From contig OMZO01000032.1 in NCBI GenBank assembly GCA_900315525.1, positions 1 to 44,216 on the forward strand: DNA of 44,216 bases, read 5' to 3'. The notes beneath the pieces were generated by a model, which worked only from the letters and a program-made list of their open reading frames with translations, made no database searches and was not told the DNA's origin. Shown piece by piece: positions 8,191 through 17,747 of the stretch. Positions within the stretch are counted from its first letter, which is position 1. Each line of letters begins with the position of its first letter. The translations under genes and the position numbers were made by a program. The DNA comes from an uncultured Prevotella sp. (lineage in GTDB: Bacteria; Bacteroidota; Bacteroidia; Bacteroidales; Bacteroidaceae).

Positions 8191-11134
8191 CGCATGGTAC
8201 ACGGCACTTGCAGCTGCCGTCATGTTGTTGACGCTCAGCTGTTCTACCAAACGGAACACCGCCACTACACGACGGTGGCATGCTTTCAATGTGCGCTATA
8301 ACACCTATTTCAACGGTTCACAAGCTTTCATCGGGGGTAATCTTGAGAAAGAAAAAGGTCACAAGGATGATTACACTGAGATCCTGCCACTCTACATGGT
8401 TGGCAACAAGAACAGTGTCGAAACAGGAAAAGGACAGTACGACAGGACCATTGAGAAATGCGAAAAGGCCATTCGGCGTCATAGTATCAAAACAAGACCA
8501 GAATGGAAAAGCAACAGACAAAAGACCTCCAAGGACCGCGAATGGCTGGGCCGTCGTGAATACAATCCCTTCATATGGCGAGCATGGCTACTGTTGGGAA
8601 AAGCCCAATTCCAGGAAGGAGCATTCGAGGAAGCTGCCGCCACCTTCAGTTATATGACTCGCCTCTATCAGACGCAACCCATGCAAAACGGTTTGGCACG
8701 TGCTTGGCTTGCCAAATGCTACACAGAACTCGGTTGGATGTACGATGCTGAGGATGTCATCCGCAATATGAGCCGTGACTCTATGGATTTCAGGGCCGTA
8801 AAAGACTGGGACTACACCTATGCTAACTTTTATATCCGTCAGGGTGACTATCAGAAGGCTGTGCCATTCCTACGCAAAGTCATCAGTCACAAGCGCCGCA
8901 GGGTACAGAGAGCCAGGGAATGGTATCTCATGGGACAAATACAGCGACAGCTGGGGCATCGAGAGGAGGCATACAAGGCTTTTAAGAAAGTGGTAGGCTG
9001 TCATCCTCCTTACGAGTTAGCCTTCAATGCACGCATTGCCCAGACAGAGGTCATGGCACATGGTAATGCCCGCCAGATGATTGGCAAGCTGAGGCGCATG
9101 GCTTCTGACGACAACAATGTCGAATATCTGGATCAAGTCTATTATGCCATCGGCAATATCCATCTGGCAGAAAAAGACACGCTTCAAGCTATCGACGCAT
9201 ACGAAAAGGGGAACCAGAAATCCGTGAGGAATGGCACTGAGAAAGGTGTATTACTACTCACACTTGGCAATCTATACTGGGAAAGGCAACAATTTAACGA
9301 CGCCAGACGCTGCTATGGTGAAGCCATCGGTCTGTTGGATAAAGATCGTACAGGCTACGAGGAACTATCTGCCCGTTCTAAGGTTCTTGATGAATTGGTG
9401 CCCTACACAGATGCCATTCATCTGCAAGACTCACTTCTTGCCCTGTCGGTCATGCCGGAGGAAGAGAGGAACGAAGCCATCGACCGCGTCATTACTGAGC
9501 TTCTCAAGGAAGAGAAAAGACAGCGAGATGCCCAAGAAGCAGCAGACCATGAAATGGCTCAACAACAGCAAGAGACCTTCACCTCCTCCCTCACATCGCA
9601 GCAACCACCAGTACGTCAGTCCCAACAAGGCAATGGGGAATGGTATTTCTACAACCCAGTTGCCGTCAGTCAGGGAAAAGCGACGTTTCAACGGCAATGG
9701 GGCAGACGCGAGAACAAGGACAACTGGCAGCGCATCAACCAGACCGTCGTAGCCAGCACAGACCGTCAAGATGATGGCATCACACCTGACACAACAGACA
9801 TTATCAATTTCTCGGAGACCGACGACATACAGCAAGCCCTTTCCGACACTTTGTCGTCTGCCACCAAAGACCCTCATGAGCGAGCCTACTATCTGGCACA
9901 AATCCCATTTACCACTGCACAGAAAGCCGCTGCACACGACATCATCAAGGATGGACTATTCCATGCCGGCATCATCTTCAAAGACAAACTCGACCAACAG
10001 AGCTCTCCTAGCAACACGATAAAGAGTCTATGGCTCAGCGAGAAACATCTGCAACGTCTGGTGACCGACTATCACAATTACGAACGTCTTGACGAAGCCT
10101 GGTATCATCTGTTCCTGCTCTATTCCCGTCTAGGCAGGACGAGCGACGCCGATCTTTGCCTCAGACGCCTGCAACACGACTATCCAGAAAGCGAATGGAC
10201 CATCCTGCTCTCCGACCCGAACTTCAAGGAGAACGCCCTATTTGGCACACATATCGAGGATTCGCTCTATGCAGCCACATACGATGCGTTCAAGAACGAC
10301 CGTTACGACGTTGTGAGTGCTAATGCCCGTCTTTCGGCAGAACGTTTCCCGCTAGGTGAAAACCGTCCAAAGTTCCTATTCATCGATGGTCTTAGCCAAC
10401 TGAATGCTGGCAATGGCGACGACTGCATCACCTTATTAAAAGAGGTGGTAGATAAATATCCTGAAAGTGAGGTGACTCCTTTGGCTGGCATGATCATCAA
10501 AGGTGTTCAGGAAGGACGCCGGCTCCACGGCGGCAAATTCGACATCGGTGAAATCTGGTCTCGTCGTGATATCGTATTGTCACAAGACTCGACAGTGGCA
10601 CAGACATTCAATGTCGAGCGCAACGACAAATTCCGGTTTATCCTCGCCTATGAGCCCGACTCCGTGAATGAAAACCAACTGTTGTTTGAAGTGGCACGCT
10701 ATAACTTCACGAATTTCCTGGTACGAAACTTCGACATCCAACTTGACGAAGACAATGGCCTTCATCGGATGCATATCAGTGGATTCCTCAGCTATGACGA
10801 AGCCATGCAATATGCCCGCCAGCTCTATGCCGACAAGGTCATGGCCGAACGACTGAAGCCATGCCGCAGCCTCATCATCAGCGATACCAACCTACAGCTG
10901 ATAGGCACAAGGTTCAGCTACGACGACTACAAAAAATTCTACGAAGAAATATTCGTGCCGATGAAGGTCAGTCAGGAGAAACTTCTGATTGAACCAGGCG
11001 AGACCGAGTTCCCTGACATCGAGGAAGTAGGATCACAAGAAGAACAACCAACAGAAGAAACGGATGACCTCTTCCCCGAAGAGACCAAAAAGGCGAAAGT
11101 GCAGGATTTCGACTTCGGAGACGATTTCTGGTAA
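8180..11134 (+). CDS. porW: Type IX secretion accessory lipoprotein PorW/SprE, TPR-rich
   Basis: A 984-residue lipoprotein with a signal peptide ending LLTLSC (lipid-bearing Cys21). The start of the mature protein (STKRNTATTRRWHAFNVRYNTYFNG) matches the PorW/SprE family as I know it, where this segment is highly conserved. TPR-like helix pairs run through residues of about 125-450 (for example LLLGKAQFQEGAFEEAAATFSYM and YAIGNIHLAEKDTLQAIDAYEKG). A Gln-rich low-complexity linker comes near 460-490, and a second helical-repeat region follows. PorW/SprE is needed for type IX protein secretion and gliding in relatives. Translation starts at GTG 8180, the only start that keeps the signal peptide, and overlaps the upstream gene by 11 bases. 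porX follows after 23 bases. Confidence 0.88.
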   Translation: MKHSAWYTALAAAVMLLTLSCSTKRNTATTRRWHAFNVRYNTYFNGSQAFIGGNLEKEKGHKDDYTEILPLYMVGNKNSVETGKGQYDRTIEKCEKAIRRHSIKTRPEWKSNRQKTSKDREWLGRREYNPFIWRAWLLLGKAQFQEGAFEEAAATFSYMTRLYQTQPMQNGLARAWLAKCYTELGWMYDAEDVIRNMSRDSMDFRAVKDWDYTYANFYIRQGDYQKAVPFLRKVISHKRRRVQRAREWYLMGQIQRQLGHREEAYKAFKKVVGCHPPYELAFNARIAQTEVMAHGNARQMIGKLRRMASDDNNVEYLDQVYYAIGNIHLAEKDTLQAIDAYEKGNQKSVRNGTEKGVLLLTLGNLYWERQQFNDARRCYGEAIGLLDKDRTGYEELSARSKVLDELVPYTDAIHLQDSLLALSVMPEEERNEAIDRVITELLKEEKRQRDAQEAADHEMAQQQQETFTSSLTSQQPPVRQSQQGNGEWYFYNPVAVSQGKATFQRQWGRRENKDNWQRINQTVVASTDRQDDGITPDTTDIINFSETDDIQQALSDTLSSATKDPHERAYYLAQIPFTTAQKAAAHDIIKDGLFHAGIIFKDKLDQQSSPSNTIKSLWLSEKHLQRLVTDYHNYERLDEAWYHLFLLYSRLGRTSDADLCLRRLQHDYPESEWTILLSDPNFKENALFGTHIEDSLYAATYDAFKNDRYDVVSANARLSAERFPLGENRPKFLFIDGLSQLNAGNGDDCITLLKEVVDKYPESEVTPLAGMIIKGVQEGRRLHGGKFDIGEIWSRRDIVLSQDSTVAQTFNVERNDKFRFILAYEPDSVNENQLLFEVARYNFTNFLVRNFDIQLDEDNGLHRMHISGFLSYDEAMQYARQLYADKVMAERLKPCRSLIISDTNLQLIGTRFSYDDYKKFYEEIFVPMKVSQEKLLIEPGETEFPDIEEVGSQEEQPTEETDDLFPEETKKAKVQDFDFGDDFW

Positions 11135-11157
11135 AAAACAAGTAAAAAGAGATAATC

Positions 11158-12729
11158 ATGACAAACGGTAATTTACTCTGGGTAGATGACGAGATCGAAC
11201 TGTTGAAAGCTCATCTGATGTTCCTTGAAAAAAAGGGATATGAAGTGGTGACTGTTACCAACGGCACCGATGCCATCGAACTCTGTAAGGAGAAGTATTT
11301 CGACCTTGTACTGCTTGACGAGCAGATGCCAGGTCTGAGCGGACTTGAGACCTTACAGCAACTGAAGGAGCTACATCCTTCACTTCCCATCGTCATGGTG
11401 ACCAAGAGTGAAGAGGAGAATATCATGGAACAAGCCATCGGCCAGAAGATTGCCGACTATCTGATCAAGCCCGTCAATCCCAATCAGATCCTGCTGACCC
11501 TGAAGAAAAACATCCACCGCCAAGAGATAGAGAACGAAGTGACGCAAAACCAGTACCAGCAGAATTTCCAGCAGATAGCCATGCAAATCCTAGACTGCAA
11601 GACATGGAAAGACTGGGCCGACGTCTATAAGCGGCTCGTTCACTGGGAACTGGAACTGACTGCCACGGATAGTAGTATGACGGAGATGCTGAAGATGCAG
11701 AAGGAAGATGCTAACAACGGCTTTGCCAAGTTCATCAAAAGGAACTATATGGATTGGATGGACCAGTTGGAAGCACATAGCCCTTGCGACGACCAGCGTC
11801 CCATGCTATCACCGGAAGTCTTCAAACAGAAGGTGTTCCCAACGCTGAACAAGGGCGAAAAAGTATTCCTCATCGTACTCGACAATTTCCGGTATGACCA
11901 GTGGCGTATACTCGCTCAGGACATCAACAAGCAGTTTGATATCGACGAGGACCTCTATTATAGTATTCTGCCCACCGCTACACAATATGCCCGCAATGCC
12001 ATCTTCAGCGGACTGATGCCCAACAAGATAGCAGCCATGTTTCCTGATCTTTGGGTCGATGAGGACGAGGAGGAAGGCAAGAACCTCAACGAAGAACCAC
12101 TGATCCAGACACAACTTGAGCGTTATCGCCGGAAGGACACCTTCTCATATCATAAAGTAAACAGTTCCGCTGATGCCGACAAACTTCTGCAGCAACTCAA
12201 CACGCTGACAAAGAACGACCTGAATGTCGTTGTCTTCAATTTCATCGACATGCTCAGTCATGCCCGCACTGAGTCGAAAATGGTCAGGGAACTGGCAAGT
12301 AATGAAAGTGCTTACCGCAGCATCACGCTGTCGTGGTTCCGCCATTCTGTCATCTCCGACTTCTTCAAGCAACTGGCCCAGACTGACTGTAAGGTCATCG
12401 TCACAACCGACCACGGTAGTATCCGATGCACGCAGCCCGTTAAGATTGTCGGTGACAGAAACACGAATACTAATCTTCGCTATAAACTTGGCAAGAACCT
12501 GGCCTATGATGACAAGAGCCTTTTTGTCATCCATACGCCCCAGAAAGCCCAATTGCCAGCACCGAATCTCTCAACGACCTATGTCTTTGCAACCGGCGAT
12601 TCGTTTTTTGCCTATCCGAACAACTACAACTATTACGTCTCCTACTATCGGGACACCTTCCAGCACGGAGGCATCTCCATGGAGGAGATTATCATACCCA
12701 TCATCACTCTGACAGGAAAGAAAAGATAA
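11158..12729 (+). CDS. porX: PorX, response regulator with PglZ domain
   Basis: A 523-residue protein. Residues 1-120 are a CheY-like receiver: acidic pair Asp10/Asp11, phospho-acceptor Asp54 in VLLDEQMPG, a Thr in VMVTKSEEE and Lys in YLIKPVNP. A helical linker follows. From about residue 220 comes a PglZ/alkaline-phosphatase-fold domain with metal-binding motifs VLDNFRYDQWR and TTDHGS. This architecture is that of PorX, the regulator paired with the histidine kinase PorY in type IX secretion; PorX from relatives has a zinc-dependent phosphodiesterase domain. There is no DNA-binding domain. porY is not in the window. It lies 23 bases after porW and 10 bases before tsaE. Confidence 0.93.
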   Translation: MTNGNLLWVDDEIELLKAHLMFLEKKGYEVVTVTNGTDAIELCKEKYFDLVLLDEQMPGLSGLETLQQLKELHPSLPIVMVTKSEEENIMEQAIGQKIADYLIKPVNPNQILLTLKKNIHRQEIENEVTQNQYQQNFQQIAMQILDCKTWKDWADVYKRLVHWELELTATDSSMTEMLKMQKEDANNGFAKFIKRNYMDWMDQLEAHSPCDDQRPMLSPEVFKQKVFPTLNKGEKVFLIVLDNFRYDQWRILAQDINKQFDIDEDLYYSILPTATQYARNAIFSGLMPNKIAAMFPDLWVDEDEEEGKNLNEEPLIQTQLERYRRKDTFSYHKVNSSADADKLLQQLNTLTKNDLNVVVFNFIDMLSHARTESKMVRELASNESAYRSITLSWFRHSVISDFFKQLAQTDCKVIVTTDHGSIRCTQPVKIVGDRNTNTNLRYKLGKNLAYDDKSLFVIHTPQKAQLPAPNLSTTYVFATGDSFFAYPNNYNYYVSYYRDTFQHGGISMEEIIIPIITLTGKKR

Positions 12730-12739
12730 TCATAAGAAT

Positions 12740-13147
12740 ATGGAAATCAAAATCAGCAACTTAGACAACATTAAAGAGGCCGCCTCTGCATTTATCCAGC
12801 AAATTGGCGACCACAAGGTATTTGCTTTCTACGGCAGCATGGGTGCCGGAAAAACCACTTTCGTCAAAGCCATCTGCGAGTCGTTGGGCGTCGATGATGT
12901 CATCACCTCGCCAACCTTTGCCATCATCAATGAGTACCATGCCAACGACCGTGTCATCTATCATTTCGACTTCTACCGCATCAAGAAACTGGAAGAAGTC
13001 TATGATATGGGCTATGAAGACTATTTCTACAGCGGATCCCTCTGCTTCATAGAATGGCCGGAACTGATTGAGGAGTTACTGCCGGAAGATGCCGTCAAAG
13101 TATCCATCAAGGAGAATCCCGACGGTTCAAGAACCGTCACACTTTAG
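12740..13147 (+). CDS. tsaE: tRNA N6-adenosine threonylcarbamoylation ATPase TsaE
   Basis: A 135-residue cytosolic ATPase needed, with TsaB, TsaC and TsaD, to make the t6A modification at position 37 of ANN-decoding tRNAs. The Walker A motif GSMGAGKTTF begins at residue 32. SPTFAIINEY and HFDFYRI follow as in the family, and CFIEWPE is the usual late block. Length is normal. It is the last gene of the aroA-porX run and is followed at once by a strong hairpin terminator. Confidence 0.95.
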   Translation: MEIKISNLDNIKEAASAFIQQIGDHKVFAFYGSMGAGKTTFVKAICESLGVDDVITSPTFAIINEYHANDRVIYHFDFYRIKKLEEVYDMGYEDYFYSGSLCFIEWPELIEELLPEDAVKVSIKENPDGSRTVTL

Positions 13148-13152
13148 ACAGA

Positions 13153-13193
13153 AAAAGAATCGGCGAACCACTGCTTGGTCCGCCGATTCTTTT
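13153..13193. terminator. Bidirectional terminator between tsaE and the unknown gene
   Basis: AAAAGAATCGGCG at 13153-13165 pairs exactly with CGCCGATTCTTTT at 13181-13193, and the inner bases (ACCA/TGGT) extend the stem. The flanking A and T runs let it work on both strands, ending the tsaE operon from the left and the dnaE-trxA operon from the right. Confidence 0.88.
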
Positions 13194-13194
13194 A

Positions 13195-13518
13195 CTATGC
13201 ATTCTGTTCCTGGAAATCCAGGTCAGCCTGAACGATGAAGAAGACTTCCTCCGGATTAAACGACGAGCAGAATCCCTCGTCCTTCGCCCGTTTACAGACA
13301 TAACCGGCCACTTCTTCCAGATCGATTTCCACTTCGTCTTCCTTGCTTTCCAATATGCCGCTCGTATAATAATAGTCCACAATAAGATCCATCATATACA
13401 GGATATCCTTGTCGCTATAGAACTTCTTGACATCCGATGGCAACTGGGTGCGTATGAAAGCTAATTCCCGTCTGTTCTCTTCTTCGTCCAGACGGATTTC
13501 CTCGTCAAGGCTAGCCAT
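13195..13518 (-). CDS. Conserved acidic protein, unknown function
   Basis: A 107-residue soluble, strongly acidic protein with no signal peptide or membrane helix. It starts with a charged helix (LDEEIRLDEEENRRELAFI), then KKFYSDKDILYMMDLIVDYYYTSGIL, a short acidic segment (DEVEIDLEEVAGYV) and a C-terminal EEVFFIVQADLDFQEQ. I do not know a function. Its two-base gap to trxA and the terminator just behind it place it as the last gene of a dnaE-trxA transcript. Confidence 0.75.
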   Translation of the reverse strand: MASLDEEIRLDEEENRRELAFIRTQLPSDVKKFYSDKDILYMMDLIVDYYYTSGILESKEDEVEIDLEEVAGYVCKRAKDEGFCSSFNPEEVFFIVQADLDFQEQNA

Positions 13519-13520
13519 GA

Positions 13521-13835
13521 TTAGAGCAGTTGTTTAAACTTCTCCTCCAACTTGGCTTTCGGCTGAGCACCGATAAGCTTGTCAACCATCTCCCCATTCT
13601 TGAAGAAGAGGATGGTTGGAATGTTACGGATACCGAACTCAGCTGCCAGTTCGTCATTCTCCTCTACATCGCACTTACCGACAACGATCTTTCCGTCGTA
13701 TTCCTCGGCCAGCTCAGAAATAATGGGAGCTACCATACGGCAAGGACCGCACCAAGTAGCCCAAAAATCTACCACCAGAGGCTGATTGCCTGCCTTTAAA
13801 CTCGCAAAATTCTCATTTGTGATTGTTACTTCCAT
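13521..13835 (-). CDS. trxA: Thioredoxin
   Basis: A 104-residue cytosolic thioredoxin, the general disulfide reductase that takes electrons from thioredoxin reductase. The active site WCGPC is at residues 28-32 in the usual setting VVDFWATWCGPCRM, and the cis-proline loop is RNIPTILFF. GEMVDKLIGAQPK is the normal C-terminal part. There is no signal peptide. The gene lies 57 bases behind dnaE and two bases before the acidic unknown gene; no TAnnTTTG box with good spacing was seen in that gap, so it is probably read from the dnaE promoter. Confidence 0.97.
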   Translation of the reverse strand: MEVTITNENFASLKAGNQPLVVDFWATWCGPCRMVAPIISELAEEYDGKIVVGKCDVEENDELAAEFGIRNIPTILFFKNGEMVDKLIGAQPKAKLEEKFKQLL

Positions 13836-13892
13836 TGTCTTTTGTTTTTAAGTGAATACTATGATGTTATGTGTCCTGCAAATAGCGTGCCA

Positions 13893-16800
13893 CTAATTGA
13901 TCTGATAGTCAAGAATGTCATGGCTCTCGATGTAGTCGATAAGTACATGGCGCACATCGACGCCTTCTGTCTTACTGCGCAGAAGGACATGGTTCTTGCC
14001 TTTCGAGTCGCGCAGTTGGAAGAACAGTTTAGTCTTGCCGGGATTGCTGCTGATAATCTCATTCAGATCGGCCACGACCTGTTCGTCAAGCCTATCGGCT
14101 ACCATAAAGATCGTGATACGGTCAAGAGCTTTCTCCTTGACTCGCTGGAGATATTCGACATTCTGCACCTTGAGCTCCATTTGACTACTATTCATGAAGC
14201 GGGGTTGCAGTTTTGCAGTCAGATAGACTGAAGCGCCCTCAGTGAACATACCGTTCCAGCGCCCCCAGTCATCACCGAACAGAGCCAGCTCACCCGAACC
14301 TTCAAAGTCTTCAATAGTAACGAAACCACAAGGGAGGCCACGTTTGTCGAAACGGGTACGGATGGCTGTCACGATGCCGCCCAACACGACGTCATCGCGT
14401 CCGTTCAACTGCGTGATGTCTGCCAAATCGGCACACGTGGCATTACAGAGGTTGTCAAGGATTATCTTATACTCATCGAGAGGATGTGCTGAGAGATAGA
14501 TTCCTACCAGTTCACGCTCCTTGTTCAAGCGCTCGATGTCACTCCAGCGGATATCCGACTTGGGAACTGGCGGTTGAGCAATCTCCACACCGTCACCAAA
14601 GGCACCAAAGAGTGAGTTCTGCATCTGGGCCTTCTCCTGCTGATACAACTGACCATAGCGCACAAGCGTATCAAGAAACATCTCGCCTTTGGCATTAGCT
14701 GCAAAGAAGTCTTCACGACGGATACCAAAGCTATCGAAACCACCGCTAAGCGCAAGTGACTCAAAAGCCTTCCGATTGACATTACTCATGTTAACACGCT
14801 CTGCAAAGTCATAGATCGACTTATACGGTCCATTGGCCTCACGCTCAGAGATGATGGCAAGCGCAGCAGACTCACCCATACCTTTAATAGCCCCCAGACC
14901 AAAACGGATCTCACCATGATGGTTTACACCGAACTTCTCGTATGACTCGTTCACATCAGGCCCCAACGTGTTAATACGCATCGCCTTACATTCATCCATC
15001 AGTTTTGTGATTTCTGTAATTTGGTCGCGGCGACGCGTCATGATAGCCGCCATGAACTCTGCCGGATAGTTCGCCTTCAGGTAAGCTGTCTGGTAAGCTA
15101 CCCAGGAATAGCAGGCGGCATGCGACTTATTGAAAGCGTATGATGCGAATTTCTCCCAGTCGGCCCAGATTTTCTCAAGGATCTCCGGATCGTGACCGTT
15201 CTTCTTTCCGCCTTCAATAAACATCGGTTTCATGGCGTCAACGATATCCTTTTTCTTCTTACCCATAGCCTTACGAAGGGCGTCACTCTGACCACGGGTA
15301 AAGTCGGCCAACTGACGGGACAACAGCATCACCTGTTCCTGATATACCGTGATGCCATAGGTATCCTTCAGGTATTTCTCCATACAAGGGATATCATACT
15401 TGATCTCCTCACGTCCATTCTTTCTGGCGATGAAGGAAGGGATGTAATCCATAGGACCCGGACGATACAGCGCATTCATAGCGATGAGATCCTCGAACAC
15501 CGTCGGATGGAGTTCTCTCAGATACTTCTGCATACCAGACGACTCAAACTGGAAGGTACCAATAGTACGTCCCTGTTGATAGAGTTCATAGGTCTTCGGG
15601 TCGTCAATGGGGATATGATCGAGGTCGACTTCTATGCCACGTGTACGCTTGATATTCGCACAGGCCTCTTTCAACTCCGAAAGGGTCTTCAGTCCTAGGA
15701 AGTCCATCTTGATCAAGCCTGTCGATTCAATCACGTGTCCATCATACTGCGTACAGTTGGTCTTGGTGCCCTTGAAGTCTGGGTCATCGGCCGTCGATAC
15801 GGGGACGTGATCAGATATCGGGTCACGACAGATAATGAATCCGCAAGCATGAATACCTGTGCCGCGCACCGTTCCCTCCAGCATCTTCGCGTATTTGATG
15901 GTGTTTGCCAGCTGTGGGTCGGTGGAACTCTCAGCTTCTCGCAACTCCGGCACATATTTGATGGCGTTGGTCAGATTCATCTTCGCCCCTTCTGGCAGAC
16001 GGTCTGGGATAGCCTTGCAAAGAGCGTTCGACATAGGCAACGGCAGTTTTTCCACACGAGCGACATCCTTAATGGAATTCTTCGTTGCCATAGAGGCATA
16101 AGTGATGATATGGGCACAGTTCTCATGTCCATACTTGTCCATCACCCACTTCAACACCTTACCACGACCATCGTCGTCGAAGTCTGTATCGATATCGGGC
16201 AATGAGATACGGTCCGGATTCAGAAAACGCTCAAACAGCAAGTCATACTTCAGCGGGTCGATCTTGGTGATGCCCAAACAATAAGCGACTACACTACCAG
16301 CAGCAGAGCCACGTCCAGGACCTACCATCACCCCCAACTCATCGCGGGCGGAATTAATGAAGTCCTGCACAATCAGGAAGTAGCCTGGGAATCCCATCGT
16401 CTTCATGATATGCAACTCGAACTTCACACGTTCCTCCACTTCGGCGGGAATCGGGTCGCCGTAGCGGTTCTTCGCACCGGCATAAGCCAATTTCGCCAGA
16501 TAGTCGGCCTCGAACTTAATGCGATATATCTTGTCGTAACCACCCAGTTTCTTTATTTTCTTCTCGCCCTCTTCTGGTGGCAGCGGATTCTGTCCGTTCT
16601 CATCGGTTGTAAACTCCTCGTAGAGCTGTTGTTCCGTGAACTTCTGTCGCCATTCATCCTCCGTACCAAACGACTCTGGGATGGGGAAGAACGGCATGAT
16701 GGGGTCGTTGTCCAGACAATAGGTCTCGACCTTATCCAGTATCTCCAGCGTATTTGACAGTGCTTCTGGCACATCACTGAAGATATCGTTCATCTCCTGA

Positions 16801-17606
16801 CGAGTCTTGAACCATTCCTGCTTGGAATAGAGCATGCGCGTCGGATCGTCTAAGTCCTTGCCCGTCGCCAGACAGAGCAGATGATCATGAGCCTCTGCGT
16901 TCTCCTTATCGACGAAGTGCGCATCGTTAGTACAAACCAGTTTGATACCATACTCCTTTGCCAACTCAATAAGCACCTTATTAGCCTGCTGCTGCAATGG
17001 GAAAGTCTCACGGTTGGCCCGTATGGTGGGGTCTGTCACCTCATGACGCTGTAACTCCAGATAGTAATCATCGCCAAAGACACGCTGATGCCATTCGATA
17101 GAGGCACGCGCTCCTTCAATATCACCCTTCAGGATCTTTGCCGGCACTTCACCAGCGATACAGGCAGAACAGACAATCAGTCCTTCATGATATTTCTCCA
17201 ACTGCTGATGATCCGTTCGAGGACGGTTATAGAAGCCATCCACCCAAGAGTTACTGACAAGCTTGATCAGGTTCTTATAGCCAAGTTCGTTCTTGGCCAG
17301 CACAATCAGGTGATAGCCACCCAGGTCCTCCTTGGTCTCCTTCAGGTTCATGTCACCCCGTCTAGCCACATACATCTCACATCCGAAGATGGGTTTGAAA
17401 GGTTCCAGTCCCTCTTTCTTGCGAGCCTTGTTGACACCATTGCATATATCATGGAATTCCTTGATGCCGAACATATCGCCATGGTCAGTGATTGCCATGC
17501 CTTTCATGCCGTCGGCAATAGCCTTGTCAACCAGTTTCTTGATACTCGACTGACCGTCAAGAATAGAATAATAGGTATGTACGTGCAGATGTACGAAATC
17601 TTCCAT
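13893..17606 (-). CDS. dnaE: DNA polymerase III subunit alpha
   Basis: A 1237-residue replicative polymerase. An N-terminal PHP domain begins HLHVHTYYSILDG. The polymerase core has the active-site block LPDIDTDFDDDG with Asp471 and Asp473, preceded by GPGRGSAAGS. Then come ALYRPGPMDYIPSF, a helix-hairpin-helix region (GLGAIKGMGESAA) and an OB-fold region with VVLGGIVTAIRTRFDKRG. I placed the start at 17606 because MEDFVHLHVHTYYS is the natural beginning of the PHP domain and because a consensus promoter (17637-17668) lies upstream. A longer frame to 17789 would run through that promoter and overlap psd. trxA and an acidic protein follow in the same direction. Confidence 0.97.
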   Translation of the reverse strand: MEDFVHLHVHTYYSILDGQSSIKKLVDKAIADGMKGMAITDHGDMFGIKEFHDICNGVNKARKKEGLEPFKPIFGCEMYVARRGDMNLKETKEDLGGYHLIVLAKNELGYKNLIKLVSNSWVDGFYNRPRTDHQQLEKYHEGLIVCSACIAGEVPAKILKGDIEGARASIEWHQRVFGDDYYLELQRHEVTDPTIRANRETFPLQQQANKVLIELAKEYGIKLVCTNDAHFVDKENAEAHDHLLCLATGKDLDDPTRMLYSKQEWFKTRQEMNDIFSDVPEALSNTLEILDKVETYCLDNDPIMPFFPIPESFGTEDEWRQKFTEQQLYEEFTTDENGQNPLPPEEGEKKIKKLGGYDKIYRIKFEADYLAKLAYAGAKNRYGDPIPAEVEERVKFELHIMKTMGFPGYFLIVQDFINSARDELGVMVGPGRGSAAGSVVAYCLGITKIDPLKYDLLFERFLNPDRISLPDIDTDFDDDGRGKVLKWVMDKYGHENCAHIITYASMATKNSIKDVARVEKLPLPMSNALCKAIPDRLPEGAKMNLTNAIKYVPELREAESSTDPQLANTIKYAKMLEGTVRGTGIHACGFIICRDPISDHVPVSTADDPDFKGTKTNCTQYDGHVIESTGLIKMDFLGLKTLSELKEACANIKRTRGIEVDLDHIPIDDPKTYELYQQGRTIGTFQFESSGMQKYLRELHPTVFEDLIAMNALYRPGPMDYIPSFIARKNGREEIKYDIPCMEKYLKDTYGITVYQEQVMLLSRQLADFTRGQSDALRKAMGKKKKDIVDAMKPMFIEGGKKNGHDPEILEKIWADWEKFASYAFNKSHAACYSWVAYQTAYLKANYPAEFMAAIMTRRRDQITEITKLMDECKAMRINTLGPDVNESYEKFGVNHHGEIRFGLGAIKGMGESAALAIISEREANGPYKSIYDFAERVNMSNVNRKAFESLALSGGFDSFGIRREDFFAANAKGEMFLDTLVRYGQLYQQEKAQMQNSLFGAFGDGVEIAQPPVPKSDIRWSDIERLNKERELVGIYLSAHPLDEYKIILDNLCNATCADLADITQLNGRDDVVLGGIVTAIRTRFDKRGLPCGFVTIEDFEGSGELALFGDDWGRWNGMFTEGASVYLTAKLQPRFMNSSQMELKVQNVEYLQRVKEKALDRITIFMVADRLDEQVVADLNEIISSNPGKTKLFFQLRDSKGKNHVLLRSKTEGVDVRHVLIDYIESHDILDYQIN

Positions 17607-17636
17607 TGTTTTTCCGTTTCCTTTGTTTTTGAGCTC

Positions 17637-17668
17637 CAAAGATACGCCTAAATCTCGTAAATACCAAA
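17637..17668 (-). promoter_or_regulatory. Consensus promoter of dnaE
   Basis: On the minus strand, TTTG (complement of CAAA 17665-17668), exactly 20 bases, then TATCTTTG (complement of 17637-17644). The predicted leader is about 25 nt. It is back to back with the psd promoter. Confidence 0.8.
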
Positions 17669-17684
17669 AGAAAAACGTGAAAAG

Positions 17685-17717
17685 TTTGTAACTTACGTAA
17701 AAATTACGTACCTTTGC
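17685..17717 (+). promoter_or_regulatory. Consensus promoter of psd-pssA
   Basis: TTTG at 17685-17688, 21 bases, then TACCTTTG at 17710-17717, followed by a leader of about 25 nt to the psd ATG at 17748. A small palindrome (TTACGTAAaaaTTACGTA) overlaps the spacer. Confidence 0.8.
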
Positions 17718-17747
17718 ACAAAAATTTAAAACAATCACAATTATCTC

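Noticed and set aside
8280-10022. Extra frames inside porW
   Set aside because: They are Ser/Pro/Thr/Arg-rich shadow translations of the PorW reading frame without starts or domains.
14242-17651. Plus-strand frames of 60-190 residues opposite dnaE
   Set aside because: They are antisense to a fully conserved gene, have no promoters or recognisable domains, and follow the codon pattern of the opposite strand.
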